DNA of 14,982 nucleotides from DATKSS01 sp049582065 (GTDB lineage: Bacteria; Chloroflexota; Dormibacteria; Dormibacterales; Dormibacteraceae), in the NCBI GenBank assembly GCA_049582065.1, contig JBAUTF010000246.1, positions 1 through 14,982 of the forward strand, in the 5' to 3' direction. The notes beneath the pieces are model-generated. The model made no database searches and had not been told where the DNA came from. It saw only the letters and a program-made list of their open reading frames with translations. This document shows positions 1-7,084 of the stretch, one piece after another. A program made the position numbers and the translations under genes. The first letter of the stretch is position 1; every line of letters starts with the position of its first letter.

Positions 1-1653
1 GGCCACGCGCGATTCATCCGCAATATGCTTGCCGGCGCCCACGGCCTCGACGCGGTCCTGCTCGTCATCGCCGCTGACGAAGGCATCATGCCCCAGACCC
101 GCGAGCACCTCGAGATCGTCGACCTGCTAGAGGTGAAGCGCGGCCTCGTCGTGCTTTCGAAGGTCGACCTCGTGGAGCCCGATTGGCTCGAGCTCGTCAA
201 GGCGGAGGTGGCCGGGACGCTCGAGGGGACCTCGCTCGAAGGCGCCCCGATGCTCGGCGTCTCATCGGTTGACGGCGGGGGCATTCCGGAGCTGCTGGCG
301 GCGCTCGACAGCCTGCTCGATTCCGCCGAAAGCCGCGCGGACATCGCCCGCCCGCGACTGCCGATCGACCGCGTCTTCACCATGAGCGGCTTCGGCACAG
401 TCGTCACCGGCACACTGGTCGACGGGTCGCTCAGCGTGGGCGACGCGCTCGAGGTCGTTCCGTCCGGCCGAATGGTCCGGGTTCGAGGGCTGCAGCGTCA
501 CAACACGAGGGTCGAATTGGTCGAGCCCGGCAACCGCGTGGCCGCCAACTTGATCGGCGTGGAAAAGACCGAATTGTCCCGGGGCGATGTCCTCAGCCGT
601 CCGAAGACGCTCCAGCCCAGCCGGCGCATCGACGTGGCCGTTCGCGTACTGGCGTCGGCGCCCCGGCCGCTGCGCCACGGCGCCGAGGTCGTGCTGCACA
701 CGGGCACGGTGGACGCCACTTGCCGCGTGGTCATGCTCGAAGGCGATGAGATCCCGGCAGGCGCCAAGGGATTCGTCCAGCTCTACCTCGACCGGCCCAT
801 CGCAGCCGCCGCCGGGGATCGCTTCGTGCTGCGGGTTCCCAGCCCGTCGGTGACCGTGGCGGGGGGGAGGTTCATCGACGTCGCGCCGCGCAAGCACGCG
901 CGGCACGACTCGGCAGTGCGCAACTCTCTCGTGCGGCGCGCCGCCGGCGACGTTCTCCAGGAGGAGCTGGGCAAGTACCCGCGAGGGGTTACCGTGGCGG
1001 CCCTGCTGAAGGCGACGCTCGCCGAGAACGCCGAGCTCGGCAGGCTGAAGGCGCGCCGAGTGGGAGACTGGCTTTTCAGCGAGCAGGCCTGGTCCGCCGT
1101 CGCCGCACGCGCCACCCACGAGCTCGAGGCGTATCACAGCGCTCATCCGCTGCGCCCCGGCATGGCGCGCGAGGAGCTGCGGAACCGTCTCGGCGTGCAG
1201 GCCGCGTCATTTCCGTCGGTGGTGCGGGGGCTGGTCGACGACGGCCGCGTTGTTGAGGGCGACGGATGGCTGGCGTCGCCTGGGCACCGGGTCGAGCTCG
1301 AGACGGCCGGGGGGCCGGCGGCGGAGCTGCTTCGCCTGATCGCCCTCCAGCCTTTCGCTCCGCCTTCCCTGCCGGAGGCGATGCAGAAGAGTGGGGCGAC
1401 GCCTGAGGTCGTGAGCGCGCTGGCTCAGCGAGGCGACCTGGTGAAGGTCAGCGACGACGTCGTGTTCAGCAGGGACGCTTACGCGGGAGCGATCGACATG
1501 GTCAAGGAGATCATCGCTGCCGAAGGTTCTGTGACCGTGGCGCACCTGCGCGACCGCATGGGGGCGAGCCGGCGCCCCGTGCTGGCGCTGCTCGAGCATC
1601 TCGACGCGCAGCGGGTGACGCGCCGCGTCGGAGACTCCCGCACCCTGCGGTAG
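1..1653 (+). CDS. selB: Selenocysteine-specific translation elongation factor SelB (5' end missing)
   Basis: SelB is a GTPase that carries selenocysteinyl-tRNA to the ribosome and reads the SECIS hairpin of selenoprotein mRNAs. The reading frame is open from base 1, so about the first 75 residues (P-loop, switch I) lie outside the window. The visible part begins inside the G3 motif (GH then RFIRNMLAGAHG), continues with DEGIMPQTREHL and the base-specificity motif as SKVD (residues 53-56 of the fragment). A beta-barrel domain follows at about 115-205 (FTMSGFGTVVTGTL), then barrel III. From about 310 to the end is the winged-helix region typical of SelB, ending with RDRMGASRRPVLALLEHLD and a basic tail, the usual SECIS-binding end. 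The 550 residues seen fit a full length near 620. TAG stop at 1651-1653. No selA, selD or tRNA-Sec gene is visible nearby. Family identification is very secure. Confidence 0.95.
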   Translation, partial: GHARFIRNMLAGAHGLDAVLLVIAADEGIMPQTREHLEIVDLLEVKRGLVVLSKVDLVEPDWLELVKAEVAGTLEGTSLEGAPMLGVSSVDGGGIPELLAALDSLLDSAESRADIARPRLPIDRVFTMSGFGTVVTGTLVDGSLSVGDALEVVPSGRMVRVRGLQRHNTRVELVEPGNRVAANLIGVEKTELSRGDVLSRPKTLQPSRRIDVAVRVLASAPRPLRHGAEVVLHTGTVDATCRVVMLEGDEIPAGAKGFVQLYLDRPIAAAAGDRFVLRVPSPSVTVAGGRFIDVAPRKHARHDSAVRNSLVRRAAGDVLQEELGKYPRGVTVAALLKATLAENAELGRLKARRVGDWLFSEQAWSAVAARATHELEAYHSAHPLRPGMAREELRNRLGVQAASFPSVVRGLVDDGRVVEGDGWLASPGHRVELETAGGPAAELLRLIALQPFAPPSLPEAMQKSGATPEVVSALAQRGDLVKVSDDVVFSRDAYAGAIDMVKEIIAAEGSVTVAHLRDRMGASRRPVLALLEHLDAQRVTRRVGDSRTLR

Positions 1654-1657
1654 AAAT

Positions 1658-1742
1658 ATGAGAGGGAACCGAGGTTCCTCCCGCGGCTTGGCCGCGGGGG
1701 CCCCAAAGGACGCGTTCCCGTGCTGCCAAGGTTTGGATTGGT
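1658..1742 (+). terminator. Two-hairpin intergenic module, copy A (between selB and metF)
   Basis: Five bases after the selB stop, GAGGGAACC (1662-1670) folds back on GGTTCCTC (1673-1680) with one bulged G. It is followed at once by a perfect hairpin, CCCGCGGC (1680-1687), loop TTG, GCCGCGGG (1691-1698), and by the palindrome GGGGCCCC (1697-1704). The stretch ends with GGATTGGT (1735-1742), 14 bases before the metF start. There is no U-tract. The same arrangement recurs after dnaB (13403-13504). The position after a stop codon suggests a U-less transcription terminator for selB; a regulatory leader for metF is the alternative. Confidence 0.5.
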
Positions 1743-1756
1743 AGAGTTCGCTGTAA

Positions 1757-2629
1757 ATGCGGATCGCAGAGATGCTGGCGCGGAGCCGGCCGAGCATCTC
1801 CTTCGAGTTCATGGCGCCTCGCGACGAGGCGGAGGTCGAAGTGCTCGAGAGGACGGTCGCCACGCTGGCCGGCCACGCCCCCGACTGGGTCTCCGTCACG
1901 TACCGCGTGCGCACGGGTGAGAAGACCCTCGAGCTCGTCACGCGGATCAAGCGTCACTACCACATCGAGGCGATGGCTCATCTCACGTGCGCCAACACTG
2001 CCGACCGCACCCGCCAGATTCTCAACTGGATGGAACGAGAAGGCGTGGCCAACGTCCTCGCGCTTCGTGGCGATACGCAGACGCCGGGTCAGCCATTCGT
2101 CCCTGCAGACCCCGAGCTCCAGCACGGAAGCGACCTGGTCGCCTTCGTCCGGCGCAAAGGCTATCGGTTCGGGATCGGCGCGGCCTGCAGCGCGGAAAAG
2201 CATCCGGAGAGCCCCGACCTCGAGCACGAGTTCCGCTACATGAAGCTCAAGGTCGAGGCGGGCGCCGACTTCCTCATCACGCAAATCTTCTTCGACAACC
2301 GCCATTACCTCGACCTGGTGGCTCGCGCCCGCGCGGCGGGGATCGACGTACCCATCGTGCCTGGCTTGATGCCCGTGCCCAGCCGCCGCTCTCTCGCCGT
2401 GATGACGGCCATGTCGGGCGCGAGCGTGCCGGATGCGCTGCAGCGGGAGATCGACGAAGCCCCCGACGACGAGTCGATCCGCGCCATCGGCGTGCGTCAT
2501 TGCATCGCGCAGTGCGCAGACCTGCTCGAGAAAGGCGTTCCGGGCCTTCACTTCTACACGTTCAACCGCGCACGAGGCCCGATCGAGATCCTCGCCGCGC
2601 TGCACGGCCAGCAGATGCTCGCCTCTTAG
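1757..2629 (+). CDS. metF: 5,10-methylenetetrahydrofolate reductase
   Basis: MetF reduces 5,10-methylene-THF to 5-methyl-THF with a flavin cofactor, supplying the methyl group for methionine synthesis in the cytoplasm. The 290-residue product matches the bacterial single-domain TIM-barrel form (E. coli has 296). Visible landmarks: SFEFMAP near residue 15, where Glu17 corresponds to the catalytic glutamate of the FEF motif (the usual FFPP is replaced by MAPR); HLTC at 75-78; NVLALRGD with Asp106, the flavin/folate-binding aspartate; EVEAGAD-type segment KVEAGADFLITQIFFDN; and VPGLMPV. The ATG is the only in-frame start that keeps this N-terminus; no Shine-Dalgarno is visible, so initiation may be leaderless or SD-independent. 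It sits 103 bases after selB, behind the two-hairpin module. The unusual N-terminal motif occurs in some non-proteobacterial relatives (from memory). Confidence 0.92.
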   Translation: MRIAEMLARSRPSISFEFMAPRDEAEVEVLERTVATLAGHAPDWVSVTYRVRTGEKTLELVTRIKRHYHIEAMAHLTCANTADRTRQILNWMEREGVANVLALRGDTQTPGQPFVPADPELQHGSDLVAFVRRKGYRFGIGAACSAEKHPESPDLEHEFRYMKLKVEAGADFLITQIFFDNRHYLDLVARARAAGIDVPIVPGLMPVPSRRSLAVMTAMSGASVPDALQREIDEAPDDESIRAIGVRHCIAQCADLLEKGVPGLHFYTFNRARGPIEILAALHGQQMLAS

Positions 2630-2635
2630 CTCACT

Positions 2636-2658
2636 CGATCCGGATCGCGAGGATCGCG
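2636..2658. repeat. Short palindrome and direct repeat between metF and the ROK kinase
   Basis: CGATCCGGATCG (2636-2647) is a perfect 12-bp palindrome. It overlaps a 9-bp-period direct repeat, GGATCGCG at 2642-2649 and again at 2651-2658, and the second half can also form CGCGA-GGA-TCGCG. Seven bases after the metF stop and 56 before the next start, it could be a small terminator or a protein-binding site. A further 8-bp palindrome GGTTAACC lies at 2696-2703, ten bases before the next ATG. Function is not shown by the sequence. Confidence 0.3.
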
Positions 2659-2713
2659 TGCTCGGCGCTGCGTTCATAAGCCGCGAGGGTGACACGGTTA
2701 ACCTACTCCCGGA

Positions 2714-3586
2714 ATGTTGGCGGGAATCGACCTCGGTGGAACCCAGGTGCGGGTGGCGCTCGCGCGCTCGGACGGCACCCTGGTCGCGAGCGTCAAGACG
2801 AGGACCCCGCTTCTCGGCACGCCTCAGGCGATGGTCGATTGGGCCGCGGCGGAGATCGACAAGCGTCGGGGCCGCGAGAAAGTGCGAGCCATCACGATCG
2901 CCGCCCCAGGGCCCATCGACCTGGAACGCGGCGTGCTGGTCAACCCACCCAACCTTCCGTGGCGCAACGTGCCGCTGGCGGCGATGCTCGGACGCGCGAC
3001 CGGGGCGAAGGTGCTCCTCGCCAATGACGCCGACATGGCAGGTCTCGGCGAGTTTCATCGGGGCGCCGGGCGCGGGACTCGCAACATGGTCTACATCACC
3101 TGGTCGACCGGCGTCGGCGGCGGCTTGATCATCGACGGCAAGCTCCACCGCGGGGCGCACGGGACCGCAGGGGAGATCGGCCACATGATCATCGATCCCA
3201 ACGGCCCGCTGGACAACTGCGGCCAGCACGGGTGCCTGGAGGCGTTCATCGGAGGCGCCAACCTGGCCAAGGAGACCGGCCATACCGCGGTCGAGCTGTT
3301 CACGGAGGCGGCTCGCGGCGACCGCCACGCCCGCATGGTCGTCGAGCGCGCCGCCCGTTACATGGGCATGGCGCTCATCAGCCTGACCAACGCGATCGAC
3401 CCGGAGATGTTCGTCATCGGCGGCGGCGTTTCGCGCTCGTGGGCGCTGGTCGAGCCGACCATGGTCGAGACCCTCCACTCTTCTCCGTTCATCAAGCCCG
3501 CCCGCCGGCCCCGCGTACGGCGCGCTCGGCTGGGGGACCGCGCCGGGCAGGTGGGCGCCGTGGAATGGGCGCGCATCAACCAGTAG
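2714..3586 (+). CDS. ROK-family sugar kinase (glucokinase-like)
   Basis: ROK kinases phosphorylate hexoses such as glucose, N-acetylglucosamine or N-acetylmannosamine with ATP; some family members are repressors, but this one lacks an N-terminal DNA-binding domain and so reads as an enzyme. The N-terminal phosphate-binding motif is IDLGGTQVRVAL (residues 5-16). NDADMAGLGEF carries the catalytic Asp region, STGVGGGLIIDGKL is the second phosphate motif, and GEIGHM gives the sugar-contacting ExGH. The zinc-finger signature reads LDNCGQHGCLEAF: the first cysteine of the usual C-x-C-G-x2-G-C is Asp. The final helix GQVGAVEWA is normal and the length of 290 is near the family norm. ATG chosen because it places the DxGGT motif at the N-terminus. 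The 3' end overlaps the next gene by 22 bases, suggesting co-translation. Glucose specificity is likely but not proven. Confidence 0.85.
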   Translation: MLAGIDLGGTQVRVALARSDGTLVASVKTRTPLLGTPQAMVDWAAAEIDKRRGREKVRAITIAAPGPIDLERGVLVNPPNLPWRNVPLAAMLGRATGAKVLLANDADMAGLGEFHRGAGRGTRNMVYITWSTGVGGGLIIDGKLHRGAHGTAGEIGHMIIDPNGPLDNCGQHGCLEAFIGGANLAKETGHTAVELFTEAARGDRHARMVVERAARYMGMALISLTNAIDPEMFVIGGGVSRSWALVEPTMVETLHSSPFIKPARRPRVRRARLGDRAGQVGAVEWARINQ

Positions 3587-4911
3587 ACGACGGCGAGGTC
3601 CTGCGGCTGCTGAAGCAGGCTGCTGCCGGGCAGGGCGTCAAGGCCTGGGTTGTCGGGGGATATGTCCGGGACAAGCTGCTGGGCCGGCCGCACCCTAACC
3701 CTGACGTCGTCGTGGAGAAGGGCGACGCGCTCGCCCTCGCGACCCGGTTCGCCAGCCTTGCCGGCGCCCAGCCCCCCGTCACCTTCGAGCGCTACGGCAC
3801 CGCCCAGGTGACGCTGCCCGGTCACCTGGTCGAGTTCGTCAGCGCGCGCGCAGAGTCGTATGCGGCGAATTCGCGCAAGCCGGACGTGCGGCCGGCTTCT
3901 CTCGCTGAGGATCTTCGAAGGCGCGACTTCACGGTCAACACGCTGCTGATGGATCTCGACGGGAACATCGAGGACCCTCTGGGCGGCCGCGCCGACCTCG
4001 ACGCGCGCGTCCTGCGAACGCCGGCGGATCCGCTCCACACGTTCGACGACGACCCGCTCCGGATGCTGAGGGCGGTCCGGTTTGCAGCCGAGCTCGGGTT
4101 CGAGCTCGCACCCGGTCTGCTGCCGGCCATGCGCGAGATGAAGGGGCGCCTGGCCCCTCCCGTGGTCTCGGTCGAGCGAGTCGCCGGCGAGATGTGCCGC
4201 ATGCTCACCTCCGAGCGGCCCGCGCTGGCCCTCGAGCTGCTGGACGCGGGAGGCCTGCTGGAGGTCGTCCTCCCCGAGCTGACCGCCTGCAAGGGCGTGG
4301 CGCAGGGGGGATACCACACCCACGACGTCTTCGGCCACACCCTGCTCACCGTCCAGGGCACGGCGGCCGACCTGCCCCTGCGCGTCGCGGCCCTGTTCCA
4401 CGACGTGGGCAAGCCGTCCACCGCGACGCCCGACGGGGCATTCACCGGCCACGAGGAGGTCGGTTCGGCCATGGCCCGCTCGGCGCTGGAACGCCTGCGC
4501 TTCTCGCAGAGGGACATCGACGTCGTGGCCGACCTGGTGCGGCTACACCTCAGGCCGGTCTACTACAAGCCGGAATGGTCGGACGGGGCGGTCCGCAGGC
4601 TCGCCCGCGACGCGGGCGCCCAGCTGCCCCGTCTGATGGCGCTCGCGCGCGCGGACCTCGCCGCCTCCGCCTACCCCGAGCCGCAAAAGCTGGACGAGCT
4701 GCAAGCGCGGATCGACGGCGTGCTGGCCGAGCAGCCGTCACGCCTCGCCCCGCTGGTCCGCGGCGAGGACGTGATGAGGGTTCGCGGGATCGGCCCTGGG
4801 CCCGACGTGGGCCGGATCAAGCGCCGCCTCGAGGAGCTGGTGATCGACGGCGAGATCGCGCCAACCCGCGAGGCCGCCATGGCGTACCTGGCGTCTCATC
4901 CGGAGCTTTGA
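3565..4911 (+). CDS. tRNA nucleotidyltransferase (CCA-adding type, class II) with HD domain
   Basis: Enzymes of this family add or repair the 3' CCA of tRNAs; the HD domain adds phosphodiesterase activity in some members. From the ATG at 3565 the product is 448 residues. It has the head motif VVGGYVRDKLLGRP (29-42), then NPD at 45-47 where the family has D-x-D; Asn45 replaces the first catalytic aspartate while Asp47 is kept. RRRDFTVNTLLMDLDG, EDPLGGRADLDARVLRTP, DDPLRMLRAVRFAAELGF and SVERVAGEM are the following conserved head/neck motifs. The HD domain spans about 240-370 with HDVGKP (His279-Asp280) and a downstream GHEEVG. A longer in-frame opening exists upstream, but it would run through the ROK kinase gene, so the 22-base overlap start is preferred. 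With Asn45 the enzyme may be impaired in nucleotide addition, or the base may be an assembly error. Confidence 0.88.
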   Translation: MGAHQPVDDGEVLRLLKQAAAGQGVKAWVVGGYVRDKLLGRPHPNPDVVVEKGDALALATRFASLAGAQPPVTFERYGTAQVTLPGHLVEFVSARAESYAANSRKPDVRPASLAEDLRRRDFTVNTLLMDLDGNIEDPLGGRADLDARVLRTPADPLHTFDDDPLRMLRAVRFAAELGFELAPGLLPAMREMKGRLAPPVVSVERVAGEMCRMLTSERPALALELLDAGGLLEVVLPELTACKGVAQGGYHTHDVFGHTLLTVQGTAADLPLRVAALFHDVGKPSTATPDGAFTGHEEVGSAMARSALERLRFSQRDIDVVADLVRLHLRPVYYKPEWSDGAVRRLARDAGAQLPRLMALARADLAASAYPEPQKLDELQARIDGVLAEQPSRLAPLVRGEDVMRVRGIGPGPDVGRIKRRLEELVIDGEIAPTREAAMAYLASHPEL

Positions 4912-4920
4912 TCGCGGCTG

Positions 4921-4949
4921 TTCCGAGGGCGTCCGGCAGCCGCTATGCT
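4921..4949 (+). promoter_or_regulatory. Candidate sigma70-type promoter before the bactofilin gene
   Basis: TTCCGA (4921-4926), a 17-base spacer and TATGCT (4944-4949) form a moderate -35/-10 pair in the 124-base gap after the CCA enzyme gene. It would start transcription near 4956 and give a leader of about 80 bases. That leader can close TGTGG (4954-4958) on CCACA (5004-5008). Matches to consensus are partial, so this is tentative. Confidence 0.35.
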
Positions 4950-5023
4950 GCGGTGTGGGAGAGGACCCTCCGCGAGCCGCGAGCGCCGGGGTTTCGGTGG
5001 GATCCACAGAGGTTGGGCGTACT

Positions 5024-5030
5024 GGGAGGA
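5024..5030 (+). promoter_or_regulatory. Shine-Dalgarno site that fixes the bactofilin start
   Basis: GGGAGGA lies five bases before the ATG at 5036. It argues against the upstream in-frame GTG at 4955, which has no such site and would add an unconserved extension. Confidence 0.75.
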
Positions 5031-5035
5031 GTGTG

Positions 5036-5542
5036 ATGACCGACATGGCGGTTGAGACCGGCCTTGCCCGGGCCAACGGCGGGTCCGATCCGTTGGGCGT
5101 CGAGTCGAAGGCGACGGTGCTCGCCCGCGAGGACTCGCTTTCGGGAAAGCTTCAGGTCAGGGGCGGCGGACAGGTGCTCGGGAACTTCAGCGGCCACATC
5201 GAATGCGACGGCGACCTTCTCATCGGGCCGGAGGCCCACGTGGAGGCCGACATTCACAGCGCGCGCATCACGGTGGCCGGGTTCGTCCGGGGCAACGTCG
5301 TCGCTGTGAACCGGCTCAAGATCACCAGCACGGGCCGGCTCGAGGGAGACGCCCGTGTCGGAGCTCTGATCGTGCAGGAGGGTGGGGTGCACCACGGCGT
5401 GATCCGCGTCCACCCCGAGGGGGTGCCGGAGTCTGCCCCGCCGCCGAGCGAGGACCTCGCCTCCCGGCCCACGGTCGTGACCCTGAAGAGCCTCCCCAAC
5501 TCGGTGGGCAAGGTCAGGAAGTTGTGGGGTGAGTTCTTCTAA
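5036..5542 (+). CDS. Bactofilin (polymer-forming cytoskeletal protein)
   Basis: Bactofilins polymerise without nucleotide into filaments or membrane-associated sheets and act in cell shape, stalk or polar organisation, or cell-wall synthesis. The 168-residue product has a short disordered N-terminus, then a right-handed beta-helix core at roughly residues 25-120 with the hallmark short repeats: SLSGKLQVRGGGQVLGNF, HIECDGDLLIGPEAHVEADI, ARITVAGFVRGNV, RLKITSTGRLEGD, and a final ALIVQEGGVHHGVI. The spacing of small/hydrophobic residues and the Gly-x-x-x-G-x-V turns are typical. The C-terminal tail (about 120-168) is proline-rich and then basic, ending KVRKLWGEFF, which could be a membrane or partner contact. 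Start set by the Shine-Dalgarno at 5024-5030. The 3' end overlaps the next gene by 14 bases, so the two are probably made together. Confidence 0.87.
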   Translation: MTDMAVETGLARANGGSDPLGVESKATVLAREDSLSGKLQVRGGGQVLGNFSGHIECDGDLLIGPEAHVEADIHSARITVAGFVRGNVVAVNRLKITSTGRLEGDARVGALIVQEGGVHHGVIRVHPEGVPESAPPPSEDLASRPTVVTLKSLPNSVGKVRKLWGEFF

Positions 5543-6050
5543 AAAGCCGCCGAAGAAGCCCGCCCCCGCTCGAACCCGGGCGCCGCGCGCGAGGGCGAAG
5601 AAGACCGCGCCCAAGCCGAGGCGCCGGACCAGCGCGAGCTCGCGCGTCGTCACGCCGAAGGCCCCCGCCCCCCCGCAAACGACTGTCGTGCCGCCCGGTC
5701 CGCCACGGCAGACCGGCCCTCCTCCGCGAACAAACATCAGGCTCGCCGGCTCAGCCTCGTCGCGACTAACGATCAAGCCCGGGCAGCCTCAGGGACCCCG
5801 ACCTGCGCTGGTGCCGTCGACCAAAGCACGGCCAAGCGGCATCCGGCGGCTCAGCGAAGTAGAGCTGGACGAGGACGAAGTCCTGATCGACGGCTTCGAC
5901 GCCACGCTCGACGGGCAGAAGGTGCGCATCACCGCGGTCCTGGAGCGGACATGCGTTTACCTCGACAAGAGCGGGGATCGCAAGCTCGCCCGCAAGGAAG
6001 ACCTCCTGATCGAGGCCGACAAGCTGCCGATCCGCCGTCGCGGAATCTGA
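5529..6050 (+). CDS. Hypothetical protein with Lys/Pro/Ala-rich N-terminal tail
   Basis: Not recognised as a known family. The 173-residue product starts at a GTG inside the bactofilin gene, overlapping it by 14 bases in another frame. Residues 1 to about 105 are low-complexity and strongly basic (SSKKPPKKPAPARTRAPRAR and similar), resembling histone H1-like or AlgP-like tails, and should be disordered and nucleic-acid or polyanion binding. Residues about 106-173 look folded: an acidic patch (SEVELDEDEVLIDG) and alternating hydrophobics (KVRITAVLERTCVYLDKSGDRKL), ending in a basic RRRGI. There are no membrane segments. The tight coupling to the bactofilin suggests a partner or regulator of that polymer, which is inference. 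The frame shows the window's G/C third-position bias, supporting real coding. Confidence 0.65.
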   Translation: MSSSKKPPKKPAPARTRAPRARAKKTAPKPRRRTSASSRVVTPKAPAPPQTTVVPPGPPRQTGPPPRTNIRLAGSASSRLTIKPGQPQGPRPALVPSTKARPSGIRRLSEVELDEDEVLIDGFDATLDGQKVRITAVLERTCVYLDKSGDRKLARKEDLLIEADKLPIRRRGI

Positions 6051-6079
6051 TAACCGTTCCGCTACTCTGACCCTGCAAG

Positions 6080-7084
6080 ATGATCGAAGAGCCCAGGATC
6101 AATCGCAACCTAGCGCTCGAGCTTCTGCGCGTCACTGAGGCGGGCGCCCTGGCCGCCGCCCCCCTCCAGGGGAGGGGCAACAAGATGGCTGCCGACGGTC
6201 GCGCGGTGGAAGCCATCCGCTCGGCGCTGGCCGCCGTGGACATGAAGGGCATCGTCGTCATCGGCGAGGGAGAGAAGGACGAGGCCCCGATGCTCTTCTT
6301 CGGCGAGGAGATCGGCAACGGCCTCGAGCCCGAGGTCGACGTCGCTGTCGATCCGATCGAGGGCACGAGCCTGACGGCGTCCGGGCTGCCAGGGGCGATC
6401 TCGGTGGTGGCGCTCGCCGAGCGCGGCTCGATGTTCACGACGCACACGCATTACATGCAGAAGCTCGTGGTCGGGCGCCGGGCGCGCGGGGTGATCGACC
6501 TCGAGATGCCGGTCGAGTGGAACTTGCGGCGGATCGCCAAGGCCGAAGGCCTGCCGGTCCAGGAGCTGACGGTAGTGGTCTTGGATCGGGATCGAAACAA
6601 GGATGTCATCGCCCAGATTCGCGAGGTCGGATCGAGGATCAAGCTCATCAGCGCCGGGGACGTGGCTGCCGGCCTCGAGGCGGCGCTCGAGACGCGGTAC
6701 GGCATCCACTGCATGATGGGTTCGGGAGGCGCCACCGAAGGCGTGCTCGCGGCGTGCGCGATCAAGACGATCGGCGGCGACATGCAGGCCAAGCTTGCCT
6801 TCCGCGACGATGACGAGAGGCAGATGGCGATCAATGAAGGACACAAGCCCGACCGTGTGTTGTGCCTGGACGACCTCTGCTCCGGCAACGACATCTTCTT
6901 CGCGGCGACCGGCATCACCTCTGGCGAACTGCTGAAGGGCGTCCGGTATGAAGACGTGTATGCCTTCACCCAGTCGATGGTCCTGCGCTCCGCGTCGGGC
7001 ACGTTGCGCATCGTCGACGCATACCACCCCATCGAGAAGCTGCGGGCTAAAGGCCTGCTCCCCGAACAGGTCGCAATCCGCTGA
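6080..7084 (+). CDS. glpX: Class II fructose-1,6-bisphosphatase (GlpX type)
   Basis: The enzyme removes the 1-phosphate of fructose-1,6-bisphosphate in gluconeogenesis; in some lineages it also acts on sedoheptulose-1,7-bisphosphate. The 334-residue product is full length. The metal-binding set known from E. coli GlpX is present with matching spacing: Asp39 (in MAADGRAVEA), Glu63 (in VIGEGEKDEAPML), Asp91 and Glu94 (in DPIEGT) and Glu220 (in GSGGATEGV). The ATG is preceded by TACTCT at 6063-6068, a possible -10 box that would leave a leader of only a few bases; no Shine-Dalgarno is seen. The stop TGA at 7082-7084 overlaps the probable CTG start of the next gene. Its co-location with a sugar kinase, a fatty acyl-CoA ligase and a transporter is compatible with central carbon metabolism. 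Confidence 0.94.
   Translation: MIEEPRINRNLALELLRVTEAGALAAAPLQGRGNKMAADGRAVEAIRSALAAVDMKGIVVIGEGEKDEAPMLFFGEEIGNGLEPEVDVAVDPIEGTSLTASGLPGAISVVALAERGSMFTTHTHYMQKLVVGRRARGVIDLEMPVEWNLRRIAKAEGLPVQELTVVVLDRDRNKDVIAQIREVGSRIKLISAGDVAAGLEAALETRYGIHCMMGSGGATEGVLAACAIKTIGGDMQAKLAFRDDDERQMAINEGHKPDRVLCLDDLCSGNDIFFAATGITSGELLKGVRYEDVYAFTQSMVLRSASGTLRIVDAYHPIEKLRAKGLLPEQVAIR

Noticed and set aside
1654..1756. tRNA-Sec (selC) gene next to selB
   Set aside because: The gap has hairpins but no cloverleaf, no TCA anticodon loop and no T-loop signature.
1511..3478. Minus-strand open frame of 655 codons antisense to metF and the ROK kinase
   Set aside because: It has Arg/Ala/Gly/His-rich composition typical of a shadow frame in GC-rich DNA, matches no family, and lies opposite two well-recognised genes.
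3232..3564. Longer N-terminus for the CCA-adding enzyme
   Set aside because: The extension runs through the ROK kinase gene in another frame and adds Arg-rich shadow sequence before the conserved N-terminus.
4955..5035. Upstream GTG start for the bactofilin
   Set aside because: No ribosome binding site there, whereas ATG 5036 has GGGAGGA at ideal distance, and the extension is unlike bactofilins.
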